Translations under genes and position numbers: made by a program
Part shown: one piece after another, positions 23,721 to 37,627 of the stretch
Layout: each line of letters starts with the position of its first letter
Position numbering within the stretch: position 1 is the first letter of the stretch
The notes under the pieces: model-generated
Databases searched by the model: none
The model's input: only the letters and a program-made list of their open reading frames with translations
What the model was told of the DNA's origin: nothing
Assembly: GCA_023105745.1 (NCBI GenBank)
Contig: JALGQZ010000001.1
Location: forward strand, 67,288,937-67,352,936
Origin: Austropuccinia psidii
Lineage: Eukaryota > Basidiomycota > Pucciniomycetes > Pucciniales > Sphaerophragmiaceae
Direction: 5' to 3'
Length of the DNA stretch: 64,000 bases

Positions 23721-25400
23721 CAAAACTTGTTAGCTTTATTACTGCAACTGAAAACAAATATCAATCATCCTCATCAGGTTGATCATTGAAATAAGATTTG
23801 ATTTGCTATCACAAAATGTTTTATATTCCCAAGGAAAATTGACTTGCTTACTGAGTGCTAGGGAAGAACTTTCAAGGTGGGTTACTATTGTTGAGAAGGT
23901 ATGAAAGAAAAGGAGCCAAACTCATCATGAAATTATGGTGAAAAAAATACACAAAATAAATAAACGTAGCTAATATTAAACAAAGACTCACAGTTTATTG
24001 AAACCTTTTTTCCTTGTAACTCTTTTTAGGAATATCCCAATAGAAATTTACATTAATCAAGAAAGCATTACAGGAGTGGATATCTATAAAAAACCCCAAT
24101 TATCTCTATGATGCAAACCAAGAGGATTATCTACTTTCTGTCTTTTAAAAAATTGAACCATGCATTTTTGTAGAATGCTAATTGAGGTACAGTACAGTGC
24201 CCTGCCTAAATTATACAAATGGAATTCTGCACAGTACAGGGGCCTGTAAAGCTTCTGCTGCGGATTTTTTTTCACTAAATGTTTCCTGCTGGAAAAAGGA
24301 ACAAGAAAATGATATAAGAATTTCAAAGACAACTATCGTTATGCGCTTTTGCAAAAAATGAATAACACAGTTAAAAACAGAAAAAAAAATAGTTTCATAA
24401 AAATCTTTCCAAGTCACTTGGTATTTATTCATCAGAGTATCAAATATCGTCATTTGTGCAATTAAATGAGCAAGGCGTTAGGTTTCCTGACAGAAAAAAA
24501 TGAATGAAGAGGATGAGGTTGATGAGTAGGATGATAAGGAAGAGAAGGGGGGTTAGCAATGGCTATGATAATCGATTTCATGATTTGGCAAGCTTAAATT
24601 GTTCACAATACGAATTTTGCTGAGTTTTTCAGCTTGGATCAATGCAGCGATCTATAATTGAAGCACTAGTTAGATTCAGTAATGACTGGTGAGAAAGCAC
24701 TGAGTATGACTTCCGGAAGTGTTATATCATTGAGAGTGAGCTCGAGCTTCAGAGTTTAGGATGGATTGCAATCATCAGAGAAGAATCTAAAGAGCTTGAC
24801 CCGATATTCTGGGAGCTTCCCTAGTTTGATTTTGGTCTTCAATGAAAGTGAATTGAGAGAGGAGTTGATTGATGGTTTTGAAATTCTTATTTTTTTAGCC
24901 TTGTAGAGGCTGCATGAGCTTAAAGAAGAAACAAATGGATAAAAAACAAAGACCTTTCAATGAAGAATTATTTTTTGAAGTGCTATAATAAGTGATTAAA
25001 GAGCTTTAATAACTTCCAAATTTCTTAATAGGTCTGGAATGGATTTGTGCTATGTGAGTTCTGGTGGTGAGTAATTGAAAGGTGAAAAAAGAATCAACAA
25101 TAGGACATCATTTATTATGATGGAAGTGAAAAATAAAATGAAAAAGTAAAAGAACAAGTCACACTAAGCATCATACCTTCCAATGCTCAAGCAAAAATTA
25201 CTATAATTATCTTTCCAGAAAACTCATACCAACAGAGATTTCATATGCTTATTTAAAATGAATATCATTTGAAATAATATAATTTCCCCCCAATATCCAG
25301 CTTCAAATGACTTTATCCCCCATTCAACTTTTGGATCAACATGTAAGTACGTCCCCATCATACATCCCGAACAAAAATACCCAATAGGTCCACCGACGCA
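23721..25400. other. Higher-complexity DNA next to the CpG island
   Basis: Composition is less biased than in neighbouring AT-rich DNA, with scattered CpG, and no transposon was recognised. Minus-strand frames at 24084-24453 overlap in two frames and show no motif. Another minus-strand stretch around 24880-24700 reads like protein in parts but has stops. A host gene remnant or intron-rich gene is possible but unproven. Confidence 0.35.
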
Positions 25401-28400
25401 AAGCCAAGCTTAAATATGTGTTCCTTTAGATGAATTGTAAAATTCAAGAAGCACAATTGAATATCAAACATTCATTTTTTAATAATTGTTTTGGTACACA
25501 TAATTCTAGTATATTGAAAAAATCAAATCCTTAATGATAAATATATCTAACTTGAATAAAAAAACAAAATGATAATTTGAATTCTGGTTTAACCAAGAAA
25601 ATGTGTCATATTAAATTTTATATACAATTTGATCTTTCTTTAAAAAAGTAAGAACTTTTTCCTCTTCTATAATAAACCATCCATAATAAGATATTCAAAA
25701 ATTCAACTAAAATAATCAGAGTTCTCATATTATATCATTGGAAGATGCCAAATAGCTCAAATTAATTTCCATATGCTTTTATCTCTTCTCTCCAATTCAC
25801 ACATTTATGGATATAATTTTATTGTCCCTAAAGCTTCTGAAGGTAATAAATACTTGTCTTGTTTTTATTTTGAAAATATATTACCAAATTGTATGTATTT
25901 ATAAATTGAGAAAGCAAGTTAACTAGAATTGGAAGTATTAAATTTTCAAAAATCCAATAAAGCATTTTTGGGAAGCTTGAATATTCCATATTCAAAGAAG
26001 TAGACTCAAATTAATGAAGATAATGAGATTATTATCTCATCAAGATTCAGCTTTGTTTACTAACTACCTATTGAGAATTTCAAAAAAAAAATAATATCAA
26101 TACAAGCCATGTGGAATGAAATTATAAGAGAAATGAATTATTAAAAAGCCAATTTTTCAATAAGGAGGTAGAATTAAATTATAATTTAAAATAATAAAGC
26201 TATATTAAATGATAAATTATTCAATAATGAAAAAAACAAGGAATATGTTTTTGATTACCAATATCTTAAACTAAAACAACAATTACTAAAAAAAAACACA
26301 AAAGGGCCTAAAATTCAAATTAATATTAAATATCAAATAATTAAAATCTCACACCATTAAGAATGAATTTAAAAATAAATCTAAAGTACGCCATTCTAAA
26401 AATTTTTACCCGAAAAAGAAAGTGGTTTATAAAACATTATTTAGAGAAATTTGGAAAAGATTATGTATTTATTCAAAACATCAAAAATGAGTCAGTTCAT
26501 TATGTTATTTTATAACCATATTTAATTGAATCAATAATTCAAATTTCATTCTGAATAAAAAGTCTAAATTGAAATTGGAGAATATAATGGTAATAAATAT
26601 ATGATAAATTCCAAAAGTGAAGAGGAAGTTCTTTGAGAGATTTAAGGCTATTAAATACATTGAAATATGAAAATATTTTTCAAGATTTTAGAGCTATTAT
26701 TGAGGACCTATTTGATCCTGAGAAAACTAATTAATAATTCAATATTAGAAATAAAGAGAAAGAACCAATATCAAAATTTTTTTCATTTTAAAATGATAAA
26801 AAATTTCCTAGAGCTAGAGAGAATTATAGAATATCCTAAAAATAAGGAAGCTATATATTTATTATCAAATATTCAATCTCGAAGATAGAATTCTCTTTCT
26901 TTATTGCATATTGGAAAGACTTATATGTCAAAATTCTTGCCACAGGAACATGTGATGTTTGATTTGTATCAATTAAAATATAGAAATTATTATTAATATA
27001 TTAGCTAAAGAGGGGATAGATGACTCATATGATAAGAATGAAAATGTTTTTACTTATGGTTGAAAACTACACCCTCAAATATTGGTACTAATATTATGAA
27101 ATTTAGATGTGTTAATATCTCCCAGTATTGAATTAATTGTAAACATAAATGTTTCTCTAATATCAAATTCAGTTTAATAGCTACCTTGATTATGAGCTTA
27201 ATTAAATAATAAAATATAAAAACTTGAGTGATTATAAAAATTAAGAGCTCTTGTTATATTGAAGATACTTCAATATCCCAAGAAGGAAAAAGAAGGTGTA
27301 AAGGATTTTCCTAACCATTTCATCTTAGCTTTTATATCAAACTGTATATATTTACTTCTTAATACCATTTTAATTAGCTATGTGGGTTCCAAATGAATGA
27401 TATAAGGAAAACTCTAAGAGAGATAAGAAAAGATTTATGCCAGAGGTCTTTTATCAGATCGGTCATCTCATCATTTTTTTTCAAATAGCTTCAAAGATTA
27501 TGAACTGTATTCTTAGGGAAATTAAGCTAAATAAATAAAGAAAAAAAAACTTAGGCATTATCTAACTATGATAAGTGCTAAATTTTAAAAAATGAGTTTG
27601 AAAAAAATTCAGGCAGAAATTATAGAGTAAGAGGTTTATATGTTTGATTATTCAAAATGTGGAGTTTTCAAGTCAAAAAAATAGATAGTATCTGAGAATG
27701 AAAGTCTTTATTAAGGAATTAGGAAATAATTCATTTTTATAGAAGGGAAGTGATAAAAAAGGAATTGATATATGAATATTATGTATTCTAATCGTAAAAA
27801 AAAATTAGGAGATTGTGTTTAAACCGAAAAAGCTTATAAGAAAAAGGAAAGGCTTTATAGTTAATGAGGGAAACAGAGTATTAAAATTAATAAGTGTTGA
27901 AGTGGAATAAGGATTATGTGAGATTGAAACATTTAATATGACACAAACTGGAAAATAACAAATAAGAAATTTAAACTAAGAATACCACATGATACAAAAT
28001 ATAAATCATTTTAGATCAAAACGACATCATAAGTTACCAATTGTGTATCAAATGCTCCACAACAAGGGATAAAAGGTAAAAAAAGTGGATTATATAATAA
28101 ATAATATAATACAAAAAAGATGAAATTTCTCTGAGTATCTCTTCTGAGCCAGCTTCTATTTGAATACTAGTAGCTTATGATTATATGTGAGAACTAAGGA
28201 ATTTTCTCAATAAAATAAGGGAAACTATTTATCTAATAATGCGGCTGTAATTATTAAAAACCCATAGGCTATGCAAATACTAGAGATTCCTCATTTTAAA
28301 TGAAATTCTGGATGAAGTTTGCTGAGAAATTATTTAAAAAAGTTTAAAAACAAATTTAGATTCTGTTTGTAATTCTACCCATGAAATCTCTATAAGGTCT

Positions 28401-30023
28401 ATAAGCTACTATGATTCTGAAAATTGTAGAATTAGAAAAAACTTAATCAAATTAAGATCAATAACACATAAAAAATATGTTGAAGCTTTGAAATGAACTT
28501 TTTAAACAAAAAAATGGAATTGTGAAGAAAAACATGTTGAGTACATATTGCAATTGGTGCCTTAAATTTTTTTTGTAGCTTAAAATAAGTATTTTAGTAA
28601 ATATGGGTTGGAATTTTTCATTCTGAATTTTACAATTAAAGCAAAAATCAATTATCTTCAAAAATAACTAAGGAGGACAAAGAAAAGTGAAGAGAGTAAG
28701 GGTAACTCAAATTATTCTGCCTATTAAGTGTATATTTCCTTAAGTAAGTGATGTAAGGCGTGTAATGGCTTAAAAATAAATAAAAGCCCTTTTAGAGCTT
28801 AGGTACCAACACTGAGAGTATTTAATGAATCAAATTCAGAAATAAAGCCACTATTTTAATGTAAAAAGGAAATAATGAGAGCCTCTGACCTCTGGTGCAA
28901 TTTATAAGCCTCATAATTAATAATGAAGCTACCAAAAATTGCAATGAAGACTTTTTGTGACTAGTATTCGTGGAAATAACTCTTAGAAAAAGACTTTTTT
29001 TACCTACAGGCCTTCCTCACATGAGAAATAATTAAAATTACAATTATCAATATATTAATATGAAAAAGTTGTAGATAATAGAGCAAGAGATAACATGAAA
29101 ATGTATCCAAGAATATTCATAAATAAAAGGTAAATTAAAAATCTTCACCTATATTAATTTTTTGAACTTTCCATATAAAAGAATACAGTCCAAAAAGGTC
29201 ATAGAAAGTACAAATAATGATGGAAATACCAAAAAAATTGAAAGAATTTATGGAAAAATATAAAATTTGAAATCAAGGAAGATTTATAAAAGAAAACTAT
29301 TTACTTAATAGCAAAAAATGGGTTTTTAACCACATAAGTTCACATTGTTGGAGAATTTCAATATTTCATGTGACAAAAACTAATGAATTAATAAACTCAA
29401 TTGAATTGATTTTTTATATATTAGCTTCTTATTAGCTTACTACATTTGATATTTTTAGTAGAAATTTGGAAGGCTTATAAGAAGCCTTTAGGAGTTGGTT
29501 TTTTCCAAATTATAGAATATTATCATCAGTGAAATAACTTCCTCCTCAAAAGAATAAATTTTATTAGTTATAAAATAATTCCTAAGAATTTTGAAATCTT
29601 TCAAAGAATATTTATTAGAAAGAAATAAAATAAGAGAATATTACTATATGAGATGAATTTGTAACCACCATATCAGTATTTTTGAGCTTCTATCAACTCA
29701 TTATTCTTACATTTACAGATATCTTCATAATATGATAAGCTCAAATTTTATCTTAAGGTAAAGGCTCTAAAAATATGAAGAATCCATATTTCTCTGGGGA
29801 AGAGGAATTTTTCTGATTTAATTTATTGATATTTCTTTTAATTATTGGTGAGTATTCAATTTTTAACTTTTGAATTTTTATCTTTGGGTAGTTTTCTTCA
29901 ATAATTATCTATAATTATTCTTTTCAAGGATAATTATGTCTCAAAGTAATCTCAAGCTTTTTTTGAAAAGATTATTTCTTAATTTATACTTGTAATAGAT
30001 TCTATTGGAATGTTACTTTTTAA
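25401..30023. other. AT-rich DNA without a supportable gene
   Basis: The interval holds only short open frames (up to about 73 codons) typical of AT-rich random sequence. No element ends, tRNA or known domain was seen. Confidence 0.4.
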
Positions 30024-30025
30024 TA

Positions 30026-32570
30026 CAGTGGAAACTGTACTAGGAAACTCCGAACCTAGTCCACCAACACAATGTGGGCTTAATTCCTTCAGCGCATAAC
30101 CTGTGGGACACAGTACCCCATGGGGGTTTCTTCCATTAAACCAAAAAATAACTTTCTTACCCCATAAAATATTTTTCTTATTCCCCAACGTACTAAGTCT
30201 TAGCCATGGCGTCTATTCTTAACATAAAAGGGACACCTTGTTAGCCCATCTATTCCACACAATTTGGAAATATAATTTTGCTTACTAAAATTAGGAATCC
30301 TAAACTCTTCCTTTCTCCTGATAATTTGATAGAAGATTTTGAGCTGAATAATTTTGAAAAACTTTTTGAATAGTATTGATGAAAAGATTTCAAAAAAGGA
30401 AAAAAATATTAATAAATTCAAGATGAATCAAGCTATGGCAGAAGAAGAAGAGTTATTTGACCATAAATGAAACCTAATTGAAGAGCATATCATTGTTCAG
30501 TGCTTCTTGGATAGCAAAAATGATGAAAAGGAAATAATTCTCAAAAATGGAATTTGAGGCCCTCAAGAATTTGATTGAGAATGGAAACCAAAAGGAACAG
30601 GTCCATCAGGAATCGAAAAATCATCGACAAGCTTAAGATTCCAAAAATAAGGACGCAAGGAGCAAAAAAAGAAAAACAAAAAATTATCACATTGCCACAT
30701 TGGCCCAAAAAATAGAAGCCCTCTATTAGTATAATAAAAATGGGATTAACCAATGTTTGATGGAAAATCATTTTAATACAATTTACCCTAGTCTAGCTCT
30801 CAAACAACCAAAAATATTGGCATGGCTTGAAAAAGAAGCTAAAATTTGTAAAAAAACCTAGGAAACAAGTTCAAGAAATGTTAAATTAGTTGTTCTAATT
30901 AAACATGGTCAAGTGGAGAAAATTTTGGAAGAGTGAGTTCAGCAGGAATTACAAAGTCAAATTACTCTTACTGGAGAAATGGAAGAATTTTTCCCAGCTT
31001 TCAGGAATACCAAGAAATGGGTGGCTAGCTTAGTCAGATGGATGGCTTGATTCATTAAAGAATCAAAAATGACATGGAAAACATGGGGAAACAAATCCAA
31101 TGTACATCCAGGATTCCATCAAACAACTGGTACCCATTCTATAAAATTATGACCAAAGTGATATTTTTAAGCTGGATGAGACAGGCCTCTTGTATGAATT
31201 CTAAATTTTTGCTCTAGTATGCCACCTGAAAAAGGGTTAGCGTACACAAAAACAAATGGAATCAAGTACAAAAAGACCCAAATCACTGTACTACTAACCT
31301 GAAATGCAACTGGATCAGAAAATTTGCCATTTACATAAATTGGCAAATAAAAACGTCCACGTTTATTAAATAAAAGATTCGTTTTCCAACATGGCTATCA
31401 ATAATTTAATAATTGAAAATCCTGGAAAATGACACAAATTTTACAAAAGTGGAAAGCCACATCGAACAGTGAGCTATGTGACAAAAACTGCTAGATTTCC
31501 CTGCTTTTGGACAACATCAAGGGTCATTAACTTACCAAAGGAGGCCTTTCAAACATGAATCTAATTTAATTTAAATCAAAAGTCACTTCCCACGTAAAAT
31601 ACTTAGATGCAGGAATCATATAAACATTTAAAGCGCAATATTGTAAATGCTTTATATCATTAACAATTTGATATTACAAAAATGATGTGAATTCAAGGAA
31701 TATATACAATATCAATCAGCTAAGTGCCATGCATTTTTTCTGGCTTGCATATAATGCATTAACCCCCAAAACAATCAGAGATTGCGGGATTCACACAAAA
31801 AATGATCTCTGAATTGAATCCAGTCAATGAGGATTTAGGAGTGATCAGTGCTGAGGAATTGCCAGAGGAAGAAAGCCAGTGAATCAAAAATATGGGCTTA
31901 ATCACATCTCACAACCAAATATCCATTTGTGAGATCTTGAACCCTGAGAAAGAAAAAAACTGTGGTCATCTTTCCACAGAAGAAATATTTGAAAAAAACA
32001 AGCCCTCCAGTCAAGAAATTCAAGAAATAATTATAAAGAGCCAAGTCTACCTGTGCAACCACTTACCAAAGTGCATAAGTCCATCTTAGTTGTGTTTTCT
32101 TATGTAGCATCCAGCTGATCCAAAGAAGCAAATAAAGTAAGTGAATCACTTGAGCCTTACCTAAGGAGTATTGAAAAAGAGCTGTTTCAAAATTTCAAGC
32201 AAAGTTCCTTACTGGACTACTTACATCATGTTTTAAATAATTTACCATATTATAATTTTATAATTGCTTTCTTATTATTTTCTTTACTTTCTTTATAAAT
32301 CTACTGTACCCCATTTAGTTGTGTAATGTAGGGCTTATCTTTTGCTTGATGGCTTACAGTTTTATCTCATTAGAAAAAAAAGTTGATCTTGTTTGTGTGA
32401 AATGCATGGCTTTAGGCCATTGCTTTAAGCAGGTTTTAGACAAGGAAGACCTTAAAAAAAGTATTTCCTTAGATTATGGCCTTTGACAGGTACTTTAATA
32501 TACGATAACCTGTCCTAAACCATGCCAAATGGTTTCCATAGACATGTATGGCTTAAGAAAGGTTTTACTG
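30026..32570 (+). mobile_element. Pogo-like DNA transposon B
   Basis: The left end begins CAGTGGAAACTG after a TA (30024-30025). The right end, read inward, begins CAGTAAAACC and is followed by TA (32571-32572). The inverted similarity of the ends is weak beyond the first 10 bases. In between lies a decayed plus-strand pogo/CENP-B-like transposase. The left end also holds its own small inverted repeat, ACTAGG...CCTAGT near 30040-30060. It is a separate subfamily from element A. Confidence 0.7.
30423..32089 (+). pseudogene. Decayed pogo/CENP-B-like transposase B
   Basis: Reading across frames, a Glu-rich N-terminus is followed by the helix-turn-helix block (QKIEALY and LALKQPKILAWLEKEAKICKK near 30705-30860), the second DNA-binding block (LTGEMEEFFPAFRN and KKWVASLVRW near 30970-31050), then the DDE domain. 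That domain shows YDQSDIFKLDETGLLYE near 31165, PLPEK-like and NATGSENLPFTYIGK blocks near 31220-31350, LLLDNIKGH near 31500 and YLDAGII near 31610. All three catalytic Asp codons are still present, unlike element A, but stops and frame changes occur throughout. A tail with acidic and Glu-rich runs ends near 32089. Confidence 0.7.
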
Positions 32571-32572
32571 TA

Positions 32573-33599
32573 TTATATCATTAGAAATATATAGAAAATT
32601 GGAGGATTTTTAAGAAATTTATAACTTAGATCTATTGTGATGATGAATATTAATTATATCTTTAATAAGAGAATTAATATTAATATTGATTAATACTGAT
32701 ATTATCAAGAGTTTTATTGAGAAATATTACAGAAAAGGGCCTTCTTACCCTACCACAATCCATTTTCTATAATGAGAAAATGATGGGTATTTGCACCCTT
32801 TATAATAAGAATTTTAAAAGAATCACTATCAAATTCATATATTTGTCTCTCAGTATCTCATACATAGCCAATTGAAATATAACATATTGATATATTTCAA
32901 AATTAGAGGGTATCTAATATCATCATGTATCCTATAAGGAATCATAAACTTATTTAATATTGGGATCAATTTCTAAAGTTATTGTGCTTATGAAAAATGA
33001 AATAAAAAAATTATGTTCTCAAAATATGTGGTTACCGAAATTCACATAATTTTGACCAGGATAATAATTTCTCATTTTTATATCCTTTTGACATTCAATT
33101 TTTGGAGAATTAAATCAGAAAGGATATGTAGTATAACTGGACAGATATGTCTCTTTATTAACAAAAACAAAGAGATGAACAACAATACCAATGAAAGATA
33201 TAGAATAGAAGATGTGAAAATAAACTAAAGATATTAAGAAAAATATAAAGGAAATTTTTGGGGACTGAATGAGGGAGAAGGTTTTCTAATTTAGAAACAA
33301 GATATTTTCAAATATAAGCAAGAGCCTAGGTCTTGTTATAGAAGTAATTAAGTAATACCTATGAGATTTAAGAAGGGAAAAATAATTTCAAGAAACAGAC
33401 ATTAATGAATTCATCTAGAAAGTGGGGTAGCTTCAATGAAATACAATTAGAAATATGGAAAATATGATATATAATAATAAATGAGCTAAGTGATGAGAAA
33501 TTTGGGGAAGTAAAAAGAGAAATAAAAAATAAAAAAATATTTGAGAGAAAGAAATCAATCCACAGATATCCTTTAGCCCCTATTATCTATCAATAAATC
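32573..33599. other. AT-rich DNA without a supportable gene
   Basis: Nothing recognisable. A very diverged continuation of the family-1 gypsy pol region may reach into 33480-33600 on the minus strand, but the match there is too weak to call. Confidence 0.35.
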
Positions 33600-33659
33600 T
33601 CTTTATAAGAATAAAAAAATGTGGATAAGTGACTATATTCTCCAACAGCTTTTATCTAT

Positions 33660-34212
33660 TTTAAGACTTCATCTCTAGAGAGTAGAAATGACTGAAGGGA
33701 ATTTAAGGAAGGAATATGGACAGAAGATGGGAATGATGGTGTTCTAAAATTACCAACCAGAACTGTATAAGTAGTAGAAGTGGAAACATCATTACTGAGG
33801 GCAATAAGAGAATAAATAGAGTCCTTTTAATCAGTATTAAAGGTGATCAGCCCTTGCCTCCAATCAATTAATGGATTCAATTGATTAAGAAATTCAAAAC
33901 CCAATATTAATTCTTCTCCCTTGGGATTATCAATGACTAAAAAGTCACATTAAAAGCTTGGGAAAGAAGGGAGCTCAACCATATATTGAGTATGATGAGT
34001 CACAAATAAAGAGGGGGACTCTGAGAAGTCCAAAATGATAAGAGGAATCTTCTCTGGGTGTTCTGACATGGTCAAATAATACTTCTGAGCTGCATGCTTT
34101 TCAAGAAATGAGTTGGTAACACCAGAATCAATGAGAATACTGTAAAAAATATCAGAAAGAGAAGAAAACAATCTGAGAGATTTTTTGACAACAGTATTCA
34201 GAATTCACAATT
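33660..34212 (-). pseudogene. Gypsy family 1 protease and linker, decayed
   Basis: The minus-strand frame 34171-33950 contains the retropepsin active-site motif ILIDSGVTNSF and the downstream block IPLIILDFSESPSLFVTHH. The same blocks occur at 62700-62900 in the plus copy. The protease would process the Gag-Pol polyprotein. The frame is broken at a stop near 33950, and similarity continues to about 33660 (RDEVLK) before the element ends. Confidence 0.75.
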
Positions 34213-35523
34213 GTGCTCTGGGTGGAAAACAGTGAAAATCATTAAACACAAAATTATCTTCACTCAGGCTTTTCACTATCTGGAAAATCTGCCCACCGGT
34301 TGAGTAATATGGTTTTGAGGACTTTTTACACAAGCCTCAAAGCTATTCTTTTAACCACAGTAGGAACACAAACCCTCCTTCAATATTCTCTCTTTTTCAG
34401 AACCCATTAAAGTTTGGTCCTTATTCAAGAGGGAAGAATGGGGCTTGTCCCTTTTCTGAACCCTCAAATTCTTCTTAATATGACTTGAGCTTGAAGAATT
34501 TTGAGTATGGGAAGAGCTTGACTTTGAGGCTTTTTCCTTTTTTCTTGAGAATTATTCTTTTCCTCCTGCCTCTCATGTACCTGGTATCAACCTTCAGGGT
34601 AAAATCCATTACATCTTAAAGAGAATGAAAGATTGAAGGAGGAGAGACCAATTTATCCAGAATCATGGAGGTAAATCTCTTTAACCCCAATCTCCCATTT
34701 ATTACACCAGAATCCTGAAATCAGAAATGTATAATGTTACATGTCCACCTTCTTCCATTCTTAAGGAATCCAACTCTGCTTCAGCTTTTATACATTCATT
34801 TGGGTTTCCAGATAAGGTGAAGAGTTTGGATTAAAAAGTGCCTAATTATTGAGAAGGTATTCTGGGTCTTGATTGGTGATATTGGATAAATAGGGCATAA
34901 TCCATTTTGCAGCCCTGCCAATGAGAAATGAAGTGGCATAAACAGCTTTCTTCTTGTCCTCAGAGAAATTTTTCTTATAATTATGAAAGATAATTTGGAA
35001 GGACTGACTAAAGCTTCTGAATTTTAAATTTTGAATCCCATCAAAGCAGTCTGATGGCCTTGAAGCTTCAGGAGTTGAAGAAGATTGAAGATTGGCCATA
35101 ATTTGGGCCATTTGTTGCATTATAGCAAATAAAGATGGTTCAGACTGGTAAGAGCCAGGCTGATTATACTGGGCTATAGTTGGGTTTCCAGTACCTTCAG
35201 ATAACCCCAGAAAAGCAGGGACAGCCTCAGTACCATCATACTCTTCCTCTTCCACAGAATTATCTCCCTCCTCTTCACCATCTTCACTAAGACCTGTGAA
35301 AGAGGTATTTGAAATACTTGGAAAAGCACCAACTCCTCCCAAAAATGAATTTGAACTTCTTTTCCCTCTTCCTTTCTTCATAGATGATTCTTCTCCTTCC
35401 ATTTTTTTGACCTCTGTCTAAGTGAGCCCTCAGTTGAGGAACTCTTGGATTTGGAGTAAAAACAGCTTGAGCTCTGGCCTGCGATCTTGTCTGTCTTGCA
35501 GGAGGTGAATGTTGGACAGGAAT
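34213..35523 (-). pseudogene. Gypsy family 1 gag, decayed
   Basis: The nucleocapsid/capsid protein starts with VQHSPPARQTRSQAR. The start codon used in the plus copy (ATG) is ATT here at 35521-35523. The middle part (35402-34842) includes an acidic GEDGEEE-like run, SEPSLFAIMQQM, CFDGIQ, FSEDKKKAVYATSFLIGRAA and KWIMPYLSN. A relic zinc knuckle, GLCSYCG...C, lies near 34360-34390 with its His replaced by Asn. Stops and shifts interrupt the frame. Confidence 0.8.
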
Positions 35524-35639
35524 GATTTTTAGAATAATATGTAATAAAATATGAATATAAAATAAAAATTTGAATATGAAAACTTGAGGAAAATCAAAAT
35601 AAAAGCTTGAAGTCAAAATTAAAATCAATATCTTGAGGA

Positions 35640-36000
35640 AAAATCAAAATCAACAATTTCTTGAGGTCAATCAATCAATCAGTGAGCTGTGAGGAATTCA
35701 ATCAATAATTATTGAGGAAAATAAATCAAATCAATGAGTTCTTGAGGAAAATAAATCAATAAATCAAATAAAAACAAATGAATTCCTGAAGAAAATCAAT
35801 CATTAATCAAATAAAATCAATGGAATTTTCAGGTAAGTCAATTTCTTGAAGTCAAAATCAAAAATATGTCAAACAAATAAATCAAAAATAGATATCAAAT
35901 CAAAATCTTGCTATGAATCAAAATTCTTGAAGAATGTACCAAAATGAATCTTGAGTAATGAAGATTGTGAATGGAATGAATTTTTTAATAAATCTGAAAA
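35640..36000 (-). repeat. TTGATT/CTCAAGAA-rich leader of gypsy family 1
   Basis: Between LTR and gag the DNA is built from short, irregular repeats of TCAAGAATT and TTGATTGATT (read on minus). The plus copy has the same kind of leader at 60770-61260. This untranslated leader is a family feature rather than chance. Confidence 0.6.
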
Positions 36001-36283
36001 TTAATATTAACCTGTGACCTGAATTAAAATTTAGTGGAATACAAAATGACTAAAAATGGTCAGCCACACAAATTATAGAGAAAAGAAAATTTTGATAAAT
36101 ATTGAAAGAAAGTTATAAAGAGAAAACCAATTTCCAAGAATGAAGAAATTAGTGAAAACTAAGATATTTGAAGAAAATTTCATTAAATTAATCAAAGTGT
36201 CACAATTGATGAATTAATGATTTTTATGACAAAAAATAAATGAATAAATAATGAAACAATCAACTATGAAATAATTAAGATAA

Positions 36284-37627
36284 CTCCACAGGGGCTCTTG
36301 GGGATAGCAAGAGTGGCCTGGCACTCAGGAGTCAGGGAGCTCAGCTGGAAGACTCCAAAAGAATCAAATAGATATGAAAAATTATATTTCCTCAATAAGT
36401 GTGATTCAAGTACAAAGATGAGATTCAGAATAAGAAATAAAGCCAAATTCCCAAAGAGAAAACGAAGTCCTTTATTCACTGTTTCAACCTGCCAGAAATA
36501 ACAATGGAATTAGTAAAGGATATGACCACCAAATATCCACTGAAAGGAGAGAAAAGAGTTGCAAATTACTGACTTAATAGTATCAGTATTCACTATAAAG
36601 ATGAAAGAAAATAAAGATAGAAATAAATTCTAGTATATTAATTAAATGGGCAAAAACCCCCCAGGGTTGGAAGAGAGGCTGGTATATATGACAAGTGGAG
36701 AACTTGAATACTTCAGGATGACCACTGGTCTTTATTTAATCCTTGATTATGTATTTCTTTCTTGAGGAAATGTATAGCTGGCTAAATTGGGAAATTAACT
36801 GTTCTTAATGACCTTCCCAGGGTCTATTATTGAAATCCATTCTTCTATTGTACAAGACTGTATTGAATGAATGTGGTTACCAAGGTGGATTGATGGAGAA
36901 TTGAAGCTTGACAATTTTTTTATAACTTCCTCTTGAATATCCCTTGAAATGAACTTCAAGTGTCTCCTTGGAGGAATAGTAAATTCTTGAACAGAACCAA
37001 TACCTGATGATTGAGGTGATTGGTATTGAAGGAAACAATGGGCTTGAGCCTTGATTAATCTTTCTTAAAATAATGAGCCATAAGTTCTGAAAGGTATTCC
37101 CAAAATTGAAGGATGGCCCCTCAATTTGGTCACCGCTTAATTGCTGGTGAAAAAAGGTGAATAATGGTGTATAACACCATTTATGACAAGTTTGGTTCCT
37201 GAAGGGAAAAGGTGGCCAAAAGATCTCTGGAGGATGGCCTTGAAAACATCAAAAAATTTGGTTTTGAGGGTTTCTAGTAAAACTAAGCCTGTACAGGCTT
37301 AAAACTTTGTTTGTGCAAAGTGTGCAATAAATGTGCAAATATTGCATTTAAGCCTCAAACATCCTGATATTGCAATTTGGAAATATCTCCCATATTTCAT
37401 GGTAAATTGGCATAATATGGCAAAATTGTCAAATTGTGCAAAACTGTATTTACAGCTTAAAATCATAATACAGACTTTTGGGCTGTATTTGACCTGTTTA
37501 ATGGGAAATGCCCAAGAATTGCACAAGGTCATAAAATGGAGAAAAAGGGCCTGGTTGGACCCAGATGATTAAATGGCCATAAAAGGTCAAGAAAAGTGAA
37601 AGTGGCTAATTATCCATGGTTGTGACA
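36284..37627 (-). repeat. Gypsy family 1 5' LTR (minus strand)
   Basis: Read on minus it begins TGTCACAACCATGGA at 37627 and ends CCCCTGTGG at 36284. The last bases have drifted from the TGTGACA seen in the other copies. It aligns with 59042-60520 over its length, for example GGCAGGTTGAAACAGTG and the AATACAGCCCAAAAGTCTG block. Length is 1344 bp. Confidence 0.85.

Larger units (their letters stand above)
33600..37627 (-). mobile_element. Ty3/gypsy family 1, 5' fragment on minus strand
   Basis: From right to left it shows a 5' LTR (37627-36284), a leader, gag and the start of pol up to the protease and linker. Homology to the plus-strand copy at 59042-64000 fades near 33600, before the reverse transcriptase. 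The element is therefore truncated and carries many substitutions. Confidence 0.85.

Noticed and set aside
26667..26888. 73-codon frame in AT-rich DNA as a gene
   Set aside because: Composition is Ile/Lys/Asn/Leu-rich as expected by chance, with no motif and no neighbours.
33013..33228. 71-codon frame as a gene
   Set aside because: No motif, and typical of random AT-rich sequence.
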